Below, one piece after another: positions 54,301 through 62,255 of a stretch of DNA of 64,000 bases. The notes beneath the pieces are model-generated. The model searched no databases. It was not told the DNA's origin and saw nothing but the letters and a program-made list of their open reading frames with translations. Positions within the stretch are counted from its first letter, which is position 1. Each line of letters starts with the position of its first letter. The stretch lies in the NCBI GenBank assembly GCA_964544635.1, contig CAZJCK010000001.1, positions 1 to 64,000 on the forward strand, written 5' to 3'. A program made the translations under genes and the position numbers. Source of the DNA: CAZJCK01 sp964544635 (GTDB lineage: Bacteria > Zixibacteria > MSB-5A5 > GN15 > FEB-12).

Positions 54301-54634
54301 CCAGCATCAGGCCGTTGCCGGTGGTGTTCGGATCATCCGGGATTTCTTCCTGGAAGTTGAATCGCAGGACCAGGCAGTTGATGGTGGTATTAAAGTCGGC
54401 GGCCAGCGCCTTGCGAGGCAGCGACCACGGCTTCTCCCGCTCCAGCGGCAGTTTGAACACGTCATCCGGACGCGGCGTCAGGCAGCGGTGATGCACGTGG
54501 CCGTCCGACGTATCCGAGGCCGTACGATCACGATTGATCGGGAGTATCCGGTCCGACGCGGCGGTGGCGGATACCACCACCGCCAGGGCCATCGCCAGCG
54601 TTCCTATGTTGACAAACAGTCCTCTCAAATGCAC
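51305..54634 (-). CDS. M6-type zinc metalloprotease with FG-GAP repeats and type IX sorting tail
   Basis: A 1109-residue secreted protein starting at GTG 54632-54634 after GGAGGG. It has a signal peptide, an M6/immune-inhibitor-A-like catalytic region with HEFGHQLGLVD (His300, Glu301, His304, Asp310), a beta-sandwich stretch, and a C-terminal region of several FG-GAP/VCBS-type repeats (DLNLDGVPEVAV, DVDSDGYPDVVAAG, DVDDRPDIVF). The end, NYPNPVLNGSTTIRYMLGKE to VYRCILEAEF, is a type A sorting domain that the PorU-like peptidase next door is expected to recognise. It is thus a probable type IX cargo, processed after export. Confidence 0.87.
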   Translation of the reverse strand: MHLRGLFVNIGTLAMALAVVVSATAASDRILPINRDRTASDTSDGHVHHRCLTPRPDDVFKLPLEREKPWSLPRKALAADFNTTINCLVLRFNFQEEIPDDPNTTGNGLMLVDPVVDTAAYLAEVGHFIDPAPHNADYFSAHMASLSHYWETVSHGKITLEWDIYPEVSDSVYQLPREMAFYGACLTALPGATAFDSVVVGLENYFIDCIQLADTAEAGLNFANYDAIFLFHAGSDQQNNVLLNTCSDLFTGWISFGDSLETIHDNGITIDTHYVRTALLMPERAWQDNRSVALNAVLAHEFGHQLGLVDLYSTRSFLSRLGDFALMDNNGFGTGIEFIGGDAGRTFGAIPVYPCAWSRAFLGFEEVVDFRKGDDIRLVAANVVSEGIQIARVPISENEYYLIENRIPDIDGKETALLADSTTSVIKGPSDLDRNLTGEFDELMPGSGVLIYHVDEAVIGQDFNGNGRNNFDDNHLQWNGKQRFIRLVEADGFANFGPNYRAGFGSEDDMFREDRNDRITPNSNPNTYDNTGNNSRISITDIRRDTLVAGGIPQVTDSVIRFDVSVDGLVDGFPVRVGNPVFALLPIADDLDGDGIDEIIVASQGVIAAFRTDGSRFLCDTCPTVRNRALSSVNDSLYPVPAFVFNLLADTITAGPVTGSFDGGTTKLVAVGSEASRIFYYSTVDTDDDGNADREFLTGGTDGFPIALSFGERLYCLTNEGVLYIDSVGKSLGSQDIVTQLDEETYHGIARIGLDLIVVAGDTLVNGSDAGVTTVFYYIDHEGIVDTLRLNGYYNYGPAVADLNLDGVPEVAVTSQFGQVLCLSVDTTATSLPLSVYAERETDAEFSANVVIGDVDSDGYPDVVAAGINSVHAFNRELTTLTDFPIEFNTGLQITQDPQFAPIDPVTSAPIIASTDVDDRPDIVFPTLLGNMYSFGPDETYGFPLSGGEQGAGSAVWLADTTGGKLGYLGADGWFYLWHVPDRSELAYWPMGGADPSGSFVFDEAMLPAKPNLGVSIADEKFYNYPNPVLNGSTTIRYMLGKEARSVSLIVYDLTGQEIVRFAGGTTANIDNEVVWDCSSVTPGVYRCILEAEFDGDSDHAFTDIAIIR

Positions 54635-54654
54635 TTACTTCCCTCCAGGGGCGG

Positions 54655-57375
54655 TTACGGCTGCAGCGACAGCGACACGCGTAGCGTGTTGGCCAGGGCG
54701 CTGGCAGTATTGCTCGGAATATACGAGAAGTCAAATCGCAACAGGTCGGCCGGACGCAACCCGGCGCCCAGTGTCAGGTTCTTCACCTGACCCTCCTGGT
54801 CGTAAATGTAACCGGCTCGGACGGCGAAGATGTCGGCGTAGCTGAACTCACCGCCGCCGTTGAAAATAGTCTGCTCCACCTCGGTGGAGATGCCGTCATC
54901 CAGCCCCACCAACAGCTTGTTGGCTTCACCGGTGACGAGGAAGTGGTAGTAATCCGACTCGAACAGCTTGTAGGCAAAACCAACCGACAGGTTGCGCGGC
55001 AGGTCATCTGCCTGCTCGGCGTTGATGTACGCCATCTTGGGACCGAGATTGGTCACGGCCGCACCGATGTGCAGCTTCGGGTTGACCTCATAGAGAATAC
55101 CGAGGTCGACCGCAAAACCGGTCGAGGTACCGGTACCCTGCTCCTGGCCGGCGCCCTGGTCGGACAGTTTGGAGTAAATCACCTTTGCCGAGATACCGCC
55201 CTTGAGCGAGTTGGTCAGCGAGGTGCCGAATGACCCGGTAAAGGCGATGTCGAACGACTCAAACGTCCCCAGTTCCGTGCCGGCTTCACCGGTACGCTGA
55301 ATCGTACCGTAGGAGATGAACGTCACACTACCACCCAGCGTACCGACGCCGGACACCGGCGACGTACCCGAGAAGAACAGGTAGTACAGGTCGTCGGCCA
55401 GTTCGGGCAGCCATTTGACGTACATGGTGGAGATCGACGGCCGGCCGGAGGCACGCAGCACCACTTTGCGATCGGTGTTGAACCATGGCTCGCTGGCGAC
55501 AACGCTGACGCCCTTCATCGACGAGCGACCAAGGCCTTTCAAATTGTTGCGGCTGAACTCACCGTCGGACAACTGAAACAGTCCGACCTCGCTGGCGAAA
55601 TAGGTGACGGTATTGTGGGTGACAATCTCGTGAATCGGCGTGGCCGCCGGGTTGGCATACACCAGCACCTCGTCGCCCGCCTCCAGTTCGCCTTCGTCAA
55701 GCCCGTTCACCACCAGGAACGCCTCGCGGTAACTGTTGGCATCACTGCCGGCGCTGTACACCTGGCGCTCCGAGAGGACCGAATCAATGGTCTGCCCCTC
55801 GGAAACTGTTTGCGTCTTCCAGCCCGGCAAGCTCCAGGTATTATTGTCGAATCGCAGCAGGCCATACTCGGTGCCGATGAACAGCTCATTGCCGCGCTCG
55901 TGAATCGAGTACACCTCGCCCTTGATCTGGTGCAGGTACGGCACCCGGATATCTTCACCCGGGTTCAGGTTTTGCATATCAAGCGTTTCACCCGATACAT
56001 CCGGCGCCGCCGGCTGCGCGGCAGCTGCGGTATCGGCCTGAGTTGTGTCGCTCCGGGTTGTGTCGGCCTCGGTAGTATCAGTTTCAGCCGTGGCAGCATT
56101 CTGCGCCATCATGTCGGACAGGCGCAGCGCCACCGGCTGCTTCATCTCTTTCATTTTTTCCATATAGCCGTCGATCTCAGCCTGGGTACCATACACCGCA
56201 AACCGACGCGCGATCGACTCCGGCGTATCATCGAGGGCTACTGTGTAGCTGGTGCCGTTGCGCCATTCGGTCCCGTCAAGGTGCCACAGATCACCATCGA
56301 TAACCGCCCAGAGCGAATTGGCCGACGTGCCACCGATGGCCTGCACGGTGCCGGCCGGCGCCTGTCCCGGCATCGTGCCGATGCCGACACCGGTGAAACG
56401 GGCGATACCGGAATCAGTACCGATAAACGCCTCGGTCGTGGTACCGTAAAGCGCCGTGATGTTGGTCGACGGCAGTCCTTCGGTGACACCGATGGTGCGC
56501 CAGCGACGGCCGTTGAAGGTCACCAGGCCGCGATCCGATGCTACCAGCAAAGTCTTGTCAACGCCGACAATCCCGCGGATTGCACCGCCGACATTCATGG
56601 CGTACGGAATAGTGATCTCTTCCGGGATGTACCGGTTGCGCGATTTCTCGACGGCAAAGAAGATCCGCTCGGTTTCTTCGCGATCAAGCTCACCATCTTT
56701 CATACCGTCGCGGTACAGCTCCTCGGCCCGCTTGAAGCGATCCCAGTCGATCAAGGCCAGGTCGTAGGCTGACACCAGCGAATCGAGAAAACGCGTCAGT
56801 TCCTCAGCCTGATCATAGCTGTCCGGAACATGCGCCAGTACGGAGTCACGGAAGTCACTGACGGCATCCTTGGGGCGCGGGCTGTTTTCTGCCGCCACCA
56901 GGGCGCTCATCGCCGCCGCCAGGGAGTCATTGTCGATACCCAGATAGGTCCGCGCCAGCTGATCGAGGGTCTGATCGGTTCGAGTATTGAAGGCATCGCC
57001 GGTATGCCAGCGCTTCTGGTCAAAACGCGCCAGCCCCTGTGAGGTGACCGCCCAGACGTCGTACGACTTGAAGGTCGAGCCGCCGCCGGTACGCACCGCC
57101 GCCAGGTCGACGATTGGGCGCAGCCGCGCCGGAATATCGGTTTCCGCCCAGGTATCGGCCAGCGGGTAGGCGCCCAGTCCGGCCGGGTTCCAGTGGGTGG
57201 CGGTGGCATCGTCGGCGATCGCCACGAATGCCTCACCCATACCGGCCGCTCGGGCCCCCGGAGCGATGCGCAAGAAGAGCACGGCCGATGACGAAATATC
57301 GGCCCGGGTGGCCGGTACTAACGAAAGCGCCAGGGCGACCACAATGAGGGGAATGAGCAACGTGCGCAGGTTCAT
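54655..57375 (-). CDS. PorV-like outer-membrane barrel with inserted propeller and LysM-like segments
   Basis: A 906-residue chimera. Residues 1-26 are a signal peptide; 33-69 carry the PorV/PorQ start (VLFLRIAPGARAAGMGEAFV to HWNPAGLG); from about 620 the C-terminal barrel resumes (TMYVKWLPELADDLYYLFFSG to a terminal LSLQP). Between lie beta-propeller-type repeats with GLARFDQKRW (115-123), GDLWHLDGTEW (361-371) and LLRFDNNTW (507-514), each followed by a LysM-like unit (about 127-145, 376-395 with end LNPGEDIRVP, 521-575 with LVVNGLDEGELEAGDEVLVY). Residues 425-460 are an Asp/Thr/Ala linker. PorV proteins ferry cargo to PorU; the insert is not usual. Good AGGAG site; 16 bp after porU. Confidence 0.85.
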   Translation of the reverse strand: MNLRTLLIPLIVVALALSLVPATRADISSSAVLFLRIAPGARAAGMGEAFVAIADDATATHWNPAGLGAYPLADTWAETDIPARLRPIVDLAAVRTGGGSTFKSYDVWAVTSQGLARFDQKRWHTGDAFNTRTDQTLDQLARTYLGIDNDSLAAAMSALVAAENSPRPKDAVSDFRDSVLAHVPDSYDQAEELTRFLDSLVSAYDLALIDWDRFKRAEELYRDGMKDGELDREETERIFFAVEKSRNRYIPEEITIPYAMNVGGAIRGIVGVDKTLLVASDRGLVTFNGRRWRTIGVTEGLPSTNITALYGTTTEAFIGTDSGIARFTGVGIGTMPGQAPAGTVQAIGGTSANSLWAVIDGDLWHLDGTEWRNGTSYTVALDDTPESIARRFAVYGTQAEIDGYMEKMKEMKQPVALRLSDMMAQNAATAETDTTEADTTRSDTTQADTAAAAQPAAPDVSGETLDMQNLNPGEDIRVPYLHQIKGEVYSIHERGNELFIGTEYGLLRFDNNTWSLPGWKTQTVSEGQTIDSVLSERQVYSAGSDANSYREAFLVVNGLDEGELEAGDEVLVYANPAATPIHEIVTHNTVTYFASEVGLFQLSDGEFSRNNLKGLGRSSMKGVSVVASEPWFNTDRKVVLRASGRPSISTMYVKWLPELADDLYYLFFSGTSPVSGVGTLGGSVTFISYGTIQRTGEAGTELGTFESFDIAFTGSFGTSLTNSLKGGISAKVIYSKLSDQGAGQEQGTGTSTGFAVDLGILYEVNPKLHIGAAVTNLGPKMAYINAEQADDLPRNLSVGFAYKLFESDYYHFLVTGEANKLLVGLDDGISTEVEQTIFNGGGEFSYADIFAVRAGYIYDQEGQVKNLTLGAGLRPADLLRFDFSYIPSNTASALANTLRVSLSLQP

Positions 57376-57391
57376 GTCTGTTCTCCTGTAT

Positions 57392-60300
57392 TCAGTTTAC
57401 TACTACTACTTTACCAAAGGATTCTATTGCTTTGCCGTCGGACGTCCGCGCCGAGGCCTTGTAGATATAGACACCGGTCGCCACGCGCCGGCCGCTGTAA
57501 TCCTGTCCATACCATACTATATCGTCATAATACTGCGGCTGTAGACCGCTTCGCGAAAAGCTTTGTATCTTGCGACCGGCAACTGTGAAAATATCGAGCG
57601 ATAGATGACTGACATTATCTGTCAACTCGAAGCTAAACCGCGTCGAGTCCGCCATCGGGTTGGGATAATTCAGCAGGTTGACGATCGCCGCCGGTCCCGT
57701 CGGCCCGACATCGGCCGTAAATGTCGCAATCGACGCGTTATTGGCGTTGTCCCACGCCTTGATCTTGAAGGTATGCTCACCCGGCGCCAGCTCGGCCAGG
57801 GCGTAGTGTAACCGGCCGACCGTGTAAGTGTTCGGGTCATATTCGAATAAGCTGGTCAAATTCTGCACAGCCTCGACATCACCGTCGATCTCCAGCGTAA
57901 TCCCCTGCCCCAGCCCGCCGGCCAGGTTGATGCCCGACTGGTCGGTCAACTCGATCTCGAGCATATCGCCCGAAGAAATTCGCCCGCCCGGCTCAAAAGT
58001 CGGGTTGCCGGCAAAGTTGTAGGCGATCGACGGCCCCGCTGAGTCGGTCGGCACCACCACCGAGTCCGACACCGCCAGTGAATCGACCGACCCGGCCGCA
58101 TCGACAGAGCCGAGGTTGCCGTACACCACAACCCGTGCACCCTCACCACCGTAGCCGAGATCCAGCGGCGGAATGAAATCAAACGAAAACTCGCCGTTGC
58201 TGATCGTTGCCGTACCCCGGAATATCTGCGCGCCGGTCATCTGGTACTTGATATCGCGCGTCGGGTTGGTAGCGTTGGCCGGGCGATGCGTCATCTGGCG
58301 ATCGGTATCATACACCACGATCGACAGCGTACCGTCCTGCACCAACGTCGTACTGTCGGTATTCAAAACCCGCCCGGCCACCGTTGTCGGTTCCAGCGCC
58401 CGGAGGCTGTCGGGGAAGGTCGTGAATTCGACAACATGTTCCGGCAGGCCCAGGCGCAACAGCGGATCACCAAAGAAGTGATACTGCTGGTCATTCGCTT
58501 CCGGACGCGGCGTATTGGTGCCGTTGTACTGCCGCGCCACCTTGGCGGCGTAAATCGCCTCGCACATCGACAGCGAGTCGTTGTACAACAGGACATCGAA
58601 CACCGCCTTGTTGAAATCTGCATTCTCCTGTGCGTAGACCAGCCGCGATGCCGACAGCACGCCGATAGCGCCGCCATTCGGCAGTATCATCAAATCTTCC
58701 CCCATCCCCTCGCGTTCCGGGTCATCGAAGAAACCGATTGCGCACGATGCCGCAAAGAACAGCGGCAGCTTACTGTTGTTCGTCAAGCGGGGCAGGTCGC
58801 TGCTCCGCAGGAAGACCGCCTCGTGCGCCCACTGTTCCGGGTTTCCGTGACCGACATAGTTGATCAGCAAGGTACCGTCGTTCAGGGCCCGCACGATGGC
58901 GTCATTTACCGCCGGCTTCTTCTCGTTCACATTGGGATAGTCCCACAGGTAAATCTTCTCGCGCGTCAACAGGCTGGGAATGTAGTTCGAGTCGAGGCGC
59001 TGCGTTTCAATCACGTGGAACGTCTCGTAGTTCACGACGGTACCGTTGCGCCGCGCGAACTCGTCGTCCGCCACCAGCGTGATGTCGGTCCGCCAGGTAC
59101 CGAATGTCGCGGGCGACGCATACGCTTTCGCGCGCGCTACGATCGTCGCCACCTCGGCGCTGCTGCGCACCGGCCAGCGAGCGATCATCATGTCCAGGCC
59201 GCCATCGCCATTCACCAGGCTGGTGTCGCTGTCGAGTATGCCGTAATCGCCGAAATATACAAAGTTGTCGTCCGCCACCGGCACCACGGCGCCACGGTTG
59301 AGTATGAACGGGGGCACATAGTTGCGCGTACCGGTACCGAGGTAATCGAGATAATCGTACGATCCATCCCCAACCAGCAGCACAGCGTAGGGCGACGGTT
59401 CCGGGAGGTTCTCCCAGGCAAAACGCAAAAAGTCGCGGATGGCGGTCGGGTCATAGAGGCCAAACCCGAACTCGGTCATGATATCCGCTACCGTCACCAC
59501 CGTGATGCTGTACCCCTCCGACTGGCGCCACGAAGTGTACTCATCCAGCGCGTCCGTGAACCGCTCGTCGGTCACGATGATCAGGTCAGACTGCGGCAGG
59601 CCGGTGCGCAGCCCGGCCAGTTGCGGCTGCTCGATCGATACCGGGCCGAAAGCAGTCGATACCGGCGCGATGTAGAACTGGTTCGAGGTATCAGGTTCAA
59701 TCTGGCTGGAAAACCGCAGCAATCCGGCAGACCGCGTCGCGTTTGAAATCCTCATCGGTCGCATCGGATCGGATATGTCGAGTACAAGCGGGTTGCTTGA
59801 GAAGTTGTCGACGACATCGATATTCGCCAGGCCATCCTGCTGCGGTACGTACAGGTCCAGCACGTTGTTGACCGGCAGCAGTTCACTCGGATAGGCAATC
59901 TCTACGAAGTTCAAGAACGGCAGGTTACCAGAGTTTGAAGGATGCACCTTTATGTCAAGCACATTCAAACCGTCGGTCAGCGATGCCGTCGTAAATTTAC
60001 AGTTCAGTCGATTGCACGTTCCCTTGTCTGCCGAAATACCGTTCACGTTCAGGGTGACGTACGGCGAATAGGTCGCGGCATTGACGAACACCGTCGCGCT
60101 TTCTCCCAGCATGATCCCCGGGGTCGCCGTCGACAATGTCACCAGGCTGTCGCTCGTCCAGTGCCAGTCGAGGTAGTTGTCAATATGACCATCCGTTTCC
60201 CGCTTCAGCAGGTTCTCCTGCTCGAGACGGACGATCCGCTCGAAGTTCGTAATGTTGAGCGTCGCGCTTCCCGACGGTGCTCCGTTGATCGACGGCATCC

Positions 60301-61240
60301 GTACCGGTGGTGTTGTACCGGTATAGCTGGTTGTCAGCCAGTAAGCATTCAAAGATTCATAGGGATTGTTCACATAACTGAGGGCAAAACTGCCGAGCCA
60401 GGCATAGCGGTCGAGCGCTTCAGCATAGAAGATAATCGCATCGTTGGCATTGAACTGGTTGTCCCCGCCATCCTCTATGATGATGGCCACCTCGCGCATA
60501 TCCGGCAGCTCCGGCTGGTTGTCGATCGGCAGTTGACGTCCGCCGCCATTGAACATCCGGATGTCGCTGCTGTTCAGACCGACCAGCGACAGACCGGCCG
60601 CCTCCAACTGCGATCCCGTCACACGACAGAGGCCGGAACGGTCGGTCCGCAGTACCAGCCAGTCGGAACCGTTCTCCAGTTCCGATTGCACGGCCGACGT
60701 CGACGACGCGAACGGTTTCATGCCGCCCCACAGCCGCGCTGCATCCCAGTTGGCTGCTGAAGCCGAGAGAATGCGATCGAAATGGGGATCATTGACCGGC
60801 CGCCCGATTGAACGAGCCGCCCCGATAAACCGTACTGTGAAGTCGACTGTCGGAAATACCCGATCCCCGGCCACCGGGCTGATGCGCACCGTTACCATGC
60901 GCCGGCCGCGTGTTGCAACCATGCTACCAATTGTCGCCAGTGGGACGGCGGCCGTAGCCTCGGTGGCACGGTAATCCCGTCGCAGCGACGGCAGGTCACT
61001 GCCGGCAGCCGAAACCAGCTCGGGCGTCGCACCGGGTGGCACAATGAGCGTAATGTCGCGATAGTACCAGATCGATGAATCGGCCGTCTTCACCGTGCTG
61101 AGATTGGACAGATCCGTCGCAACCGTCAACCGCCCGGCGAACGATTCATTTGATGACTGGATAATCTCAAGATCTGCGGCCGCCACGGAGGCGCCGAGAC
61201 AGAAAACGAGGCATACTATTCGATACAAGAAGTTTTCCAT
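57392..61240 (-). CDS. porU: PorU-like type IX secretion C25 peptidase (sortase)
   Basis: A 1282-residue secreted peptidase with a signal peptide (to VAAA), beta-sandwich N-terminal domains, a caspase-like C25/gingipain domain (about 550-930), an Ig-like region, and a C-terminal type A sorting domain (NYPNPMADSTRFSFEL to IESFGKVVVVN). Catalytic residues are His798 in NYVGHGN and Cys833 in FAASCAIG, 35 apart (33 in P. gingivalis PorU). PorU removes the sorting tail and attaches cargo to lipopolysaccharide. It heads the cluster that holds the PorV-like chimera and an M6 cargo; its promoter and a start-site hairpin are described separately. Confidence 0.88.
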   Translation of the reverse strand: MENFLYRIVCLVFCLGASVAAADLEIIQSSNESFAGRLTVATDLSNLSTVKTADSSIWYYRDITLIVPPGATPELVSAAGSDLPSLRRDYRATEATAAVPLATIGSMVATRGRRMVTVRISPVAGDRVFPTVDFTVRFIGAARSIGRPVNDPHFDRILSASAANWDAARLWGGMKPFASSTSAVQSELENGSDWLVLRTDRSGLCRVTGSQLEAAGLSLVGLNSSDIRMFNGGGRQLPIDNQPELPDMREVAIIIEDGGDNQFNANDAIIFYAEALDRYAWLGSFALSYVNNPYESLNAYWLTTSYTGTTPPVRMPSINGAPSGSATLNITNFERIVRLEQENLLKRETDGHIDNYLDWHWTSDSLVTLSTATPGIMLGESATVFVNAATYSPYVTLNVNGISADKGTCNRLNCKFTTASLTDGLNVLDIKVHPSNSGNLPFLNFVEIAYPSELLPVNNVLDLYVPQQDGLANIDVVDNFSSNPLVLDISDPMRPMRISNATRSAGLLRFSSQIEPDTSNQFYIAPVSTAFGPVSIEQPQLAGLRTGLPQSDLIIVTDERFTDALDEYTSWRQSEGYSITVVTVADIMTEFGFGLYDPTAIRDFLRFAWENLPEPSPYAVLLVGDGSYDYLDYLGTGTRNYVPPFILNRGAVVPVADDNFVYFGDYGILDSDTSLVNGDGGLDMMIARWPVRSSAEVATIVARAKAYASPATFGTWRTDITLVADDEFARRNGTVVNYETFHVIETQRLDSNYIPSLLTREKIYLWDYPNVNEKKPAVNDAIVRALNDGTLLINYVGHGNPEQWAHEAVFLRSSDLPRLTNNSKLPLFFAASCAIGFFDDPEREGMGEDLMILPNGGAIGVLSASRLVYAQENADFNKAVFDVLLYNDSLSMCEAIYAAKVARQYNGTNTPRPEANDQQYHFFGDPLLRLGLPEHVVEFTTFPDSLRALEPTTVAGRVLNTDSTTLVQDGTLSIVVYDTDRQMTHRPANATNPTRDIKYQMTGAQIFRGTATISNGEFSFDFIPPLDLGYGGEGARVVVYGNLGSVDAAGSVDSLAVSDSVVVPTDSAGPSIAYNFAGNPTFEPGGRISSGDMLEIELTDQSGINLAGGLGQGITLEIDGDVEAVQNLTSLFEYDPNTYTVGRLHYALAELAPGEHTFKIKAWDNANNASIATFTADVGPTGPAAIVNLLNYPNPMADSTRFSFELTDNVSHLSLDIFTVAGRKIQSFSRSGLQPQYYDDIVWYGQDYSGRRVATGVYIYKASARTSDGKAIESFGKVVVVN

Positions 61241-61244
61241 TTTA

Positions 61245-61264
61245 CCGGGTCAACTGTCACCCGG
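61245..61264 (-). promoter_or_regulatory. Hairpin at the porU translation start
   Basis: CCGGGT and ACCCGG form a 6-bp stem with an 8-nt loop, ending 4 nt before the ATG, in the place of the ribosome site. No purine-rich Shine-Dalgarno element is visible nearby, so initiation may depend on the hairpin or be weak. Confidence 0.35.
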
Positions 61265-61403
61265 CCCTGGAACCGATTCACACTATAGCTACGGTTATAG
61301 GGCCAGCATGTCCACATTGAAGTGTCCTGCTGCTGTCGTTCAATTCTTCAATCGATAACCGTCAGACTATACGCGATCCTCCTACTCCTTGTATTTCAAG
61401 AGG

Positions 61404-61433
61404 ATAATACAGATTCAGGGACCAATTTGTCAA
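61404..61433 (-). promoter_or_regulatory. Putative sigma70 promoter of the porU-porV-like cluster
   Basis: Consensus TTGACA (61428-61433) and TATTAT (61404-61409) on the minus strand with an 18-nt spacer. It predicts a leader of about 155 nt ahead of porU. The rest of the 61241-61663 interval contains no gene; apart from these sites and a GCCGGG/CCCGGC hairpin (61489-61507) that could terminate the tryptophanase transcript, I see nothing in it. Confidence 0.6.
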
Positions 61434-61663
61434 GTGTTCGAAGGGTCCCGAAAGCCTCTACCTGCAAAATACCGGCCAAACCGACAGCGCCGGGCCGATA
61501 ACCCGGCAACAACCGTCTCTCTACCCTCTTGACGGATACAAGCAGCGGCCCGTTCAGTTCCCGCCCTCACCTATTTATAACCAGGCTTGCCCCACCCTGT
61601 GCAACCCGGTGCATAAAATGGACAACTTGCATCATCAATCTACCATGTCGGTCCGCAAAGCAG

Positions 61664-62248
61664 CTACCGATACCGTTCCAAATCCCGGTGGACCTCTTCG
61701 CTCAGTTCGTATAGCACAGTCCGCTCCCGAATCAAGGCATCGTTGTAGTCATCAACTGTCCCGTTCGGGAAGAACACCGCACTGTAAATGGCGTCGTATT
61801 GACGCACCATATCGCGCAGCTTGTCGAGAATTGGACGGTCGAAGTAGCTGGTCGCCTCAACCTCCCGCATCCCCTGGTTGATGTTGTCCTCATGGGCGTC
61901 GATGATTGGTCGCTGGGTCCCGATCCAGGCATCGACCACCTCGCGCATTTCGGAGGCCGGAACCTCGACACCCCGCCCCCGATTGGCCTTCAGCCACTCG
62001 TCGATAACCTGCTGACCGAAGCCCAAAAACAGCGCCGCCGTGGAGTCGATCCGCGTGGCTACCATGTTCGCTTTCATCAACGGCGAGGCGGTGGCCAACT
62101 GCGATGCCCACTCCCGGCGCATGATATCAGCCCGGCGGTCTGAACTTTCGACGGCCTCGTCCGGTGTCTGGCCGGTCTGTACCTTGACACCGCAACCGCC
62201 CGCGACCAGCATCGCGATGAGTGAGAAACCAGTTACAAATGTGCGCAT
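61664..62248 (-). CDS. Putative lipoprotein, function unknown
   Basis: From ATG 62246-62248, which has AAAAGGG just upstream, it has 194 residues; the frame is open 126 bp further inside the tryptophanase gene but without a signal. The lipobox is A-G-G-C near residue 19. The mature protein is mainly amphipathic helix (RRADIMRREWASQLATASPL, SEMREVVDAWIGTQRPIIDAHEDNI) with no strong repeat, and ends SEEVHRDLERYR. I recognise no family. It is 7 bp after the tryptophanase stop, so it is presumably cotranscribed. Confidence 0.8.
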   Translation of the reverse strand: MRTFVTGFSLIAMLVAGGCGVKVQTGQTPDEAVESSDRRADIMRREWASQLATASPLMKANMVATRIDSTAALFLGFGQQVIDEWLKANRGRGVEVPASEMREVVDAWIGTQRPIIDAHEDNINQGMREVEATSYFDRPILDKLRDMVRQYDAIYSAVFFPNGTVDDYNDALIRERTVLYELSEEVHRDLERYR

Positions 62249-62255
62249 GACCCTT

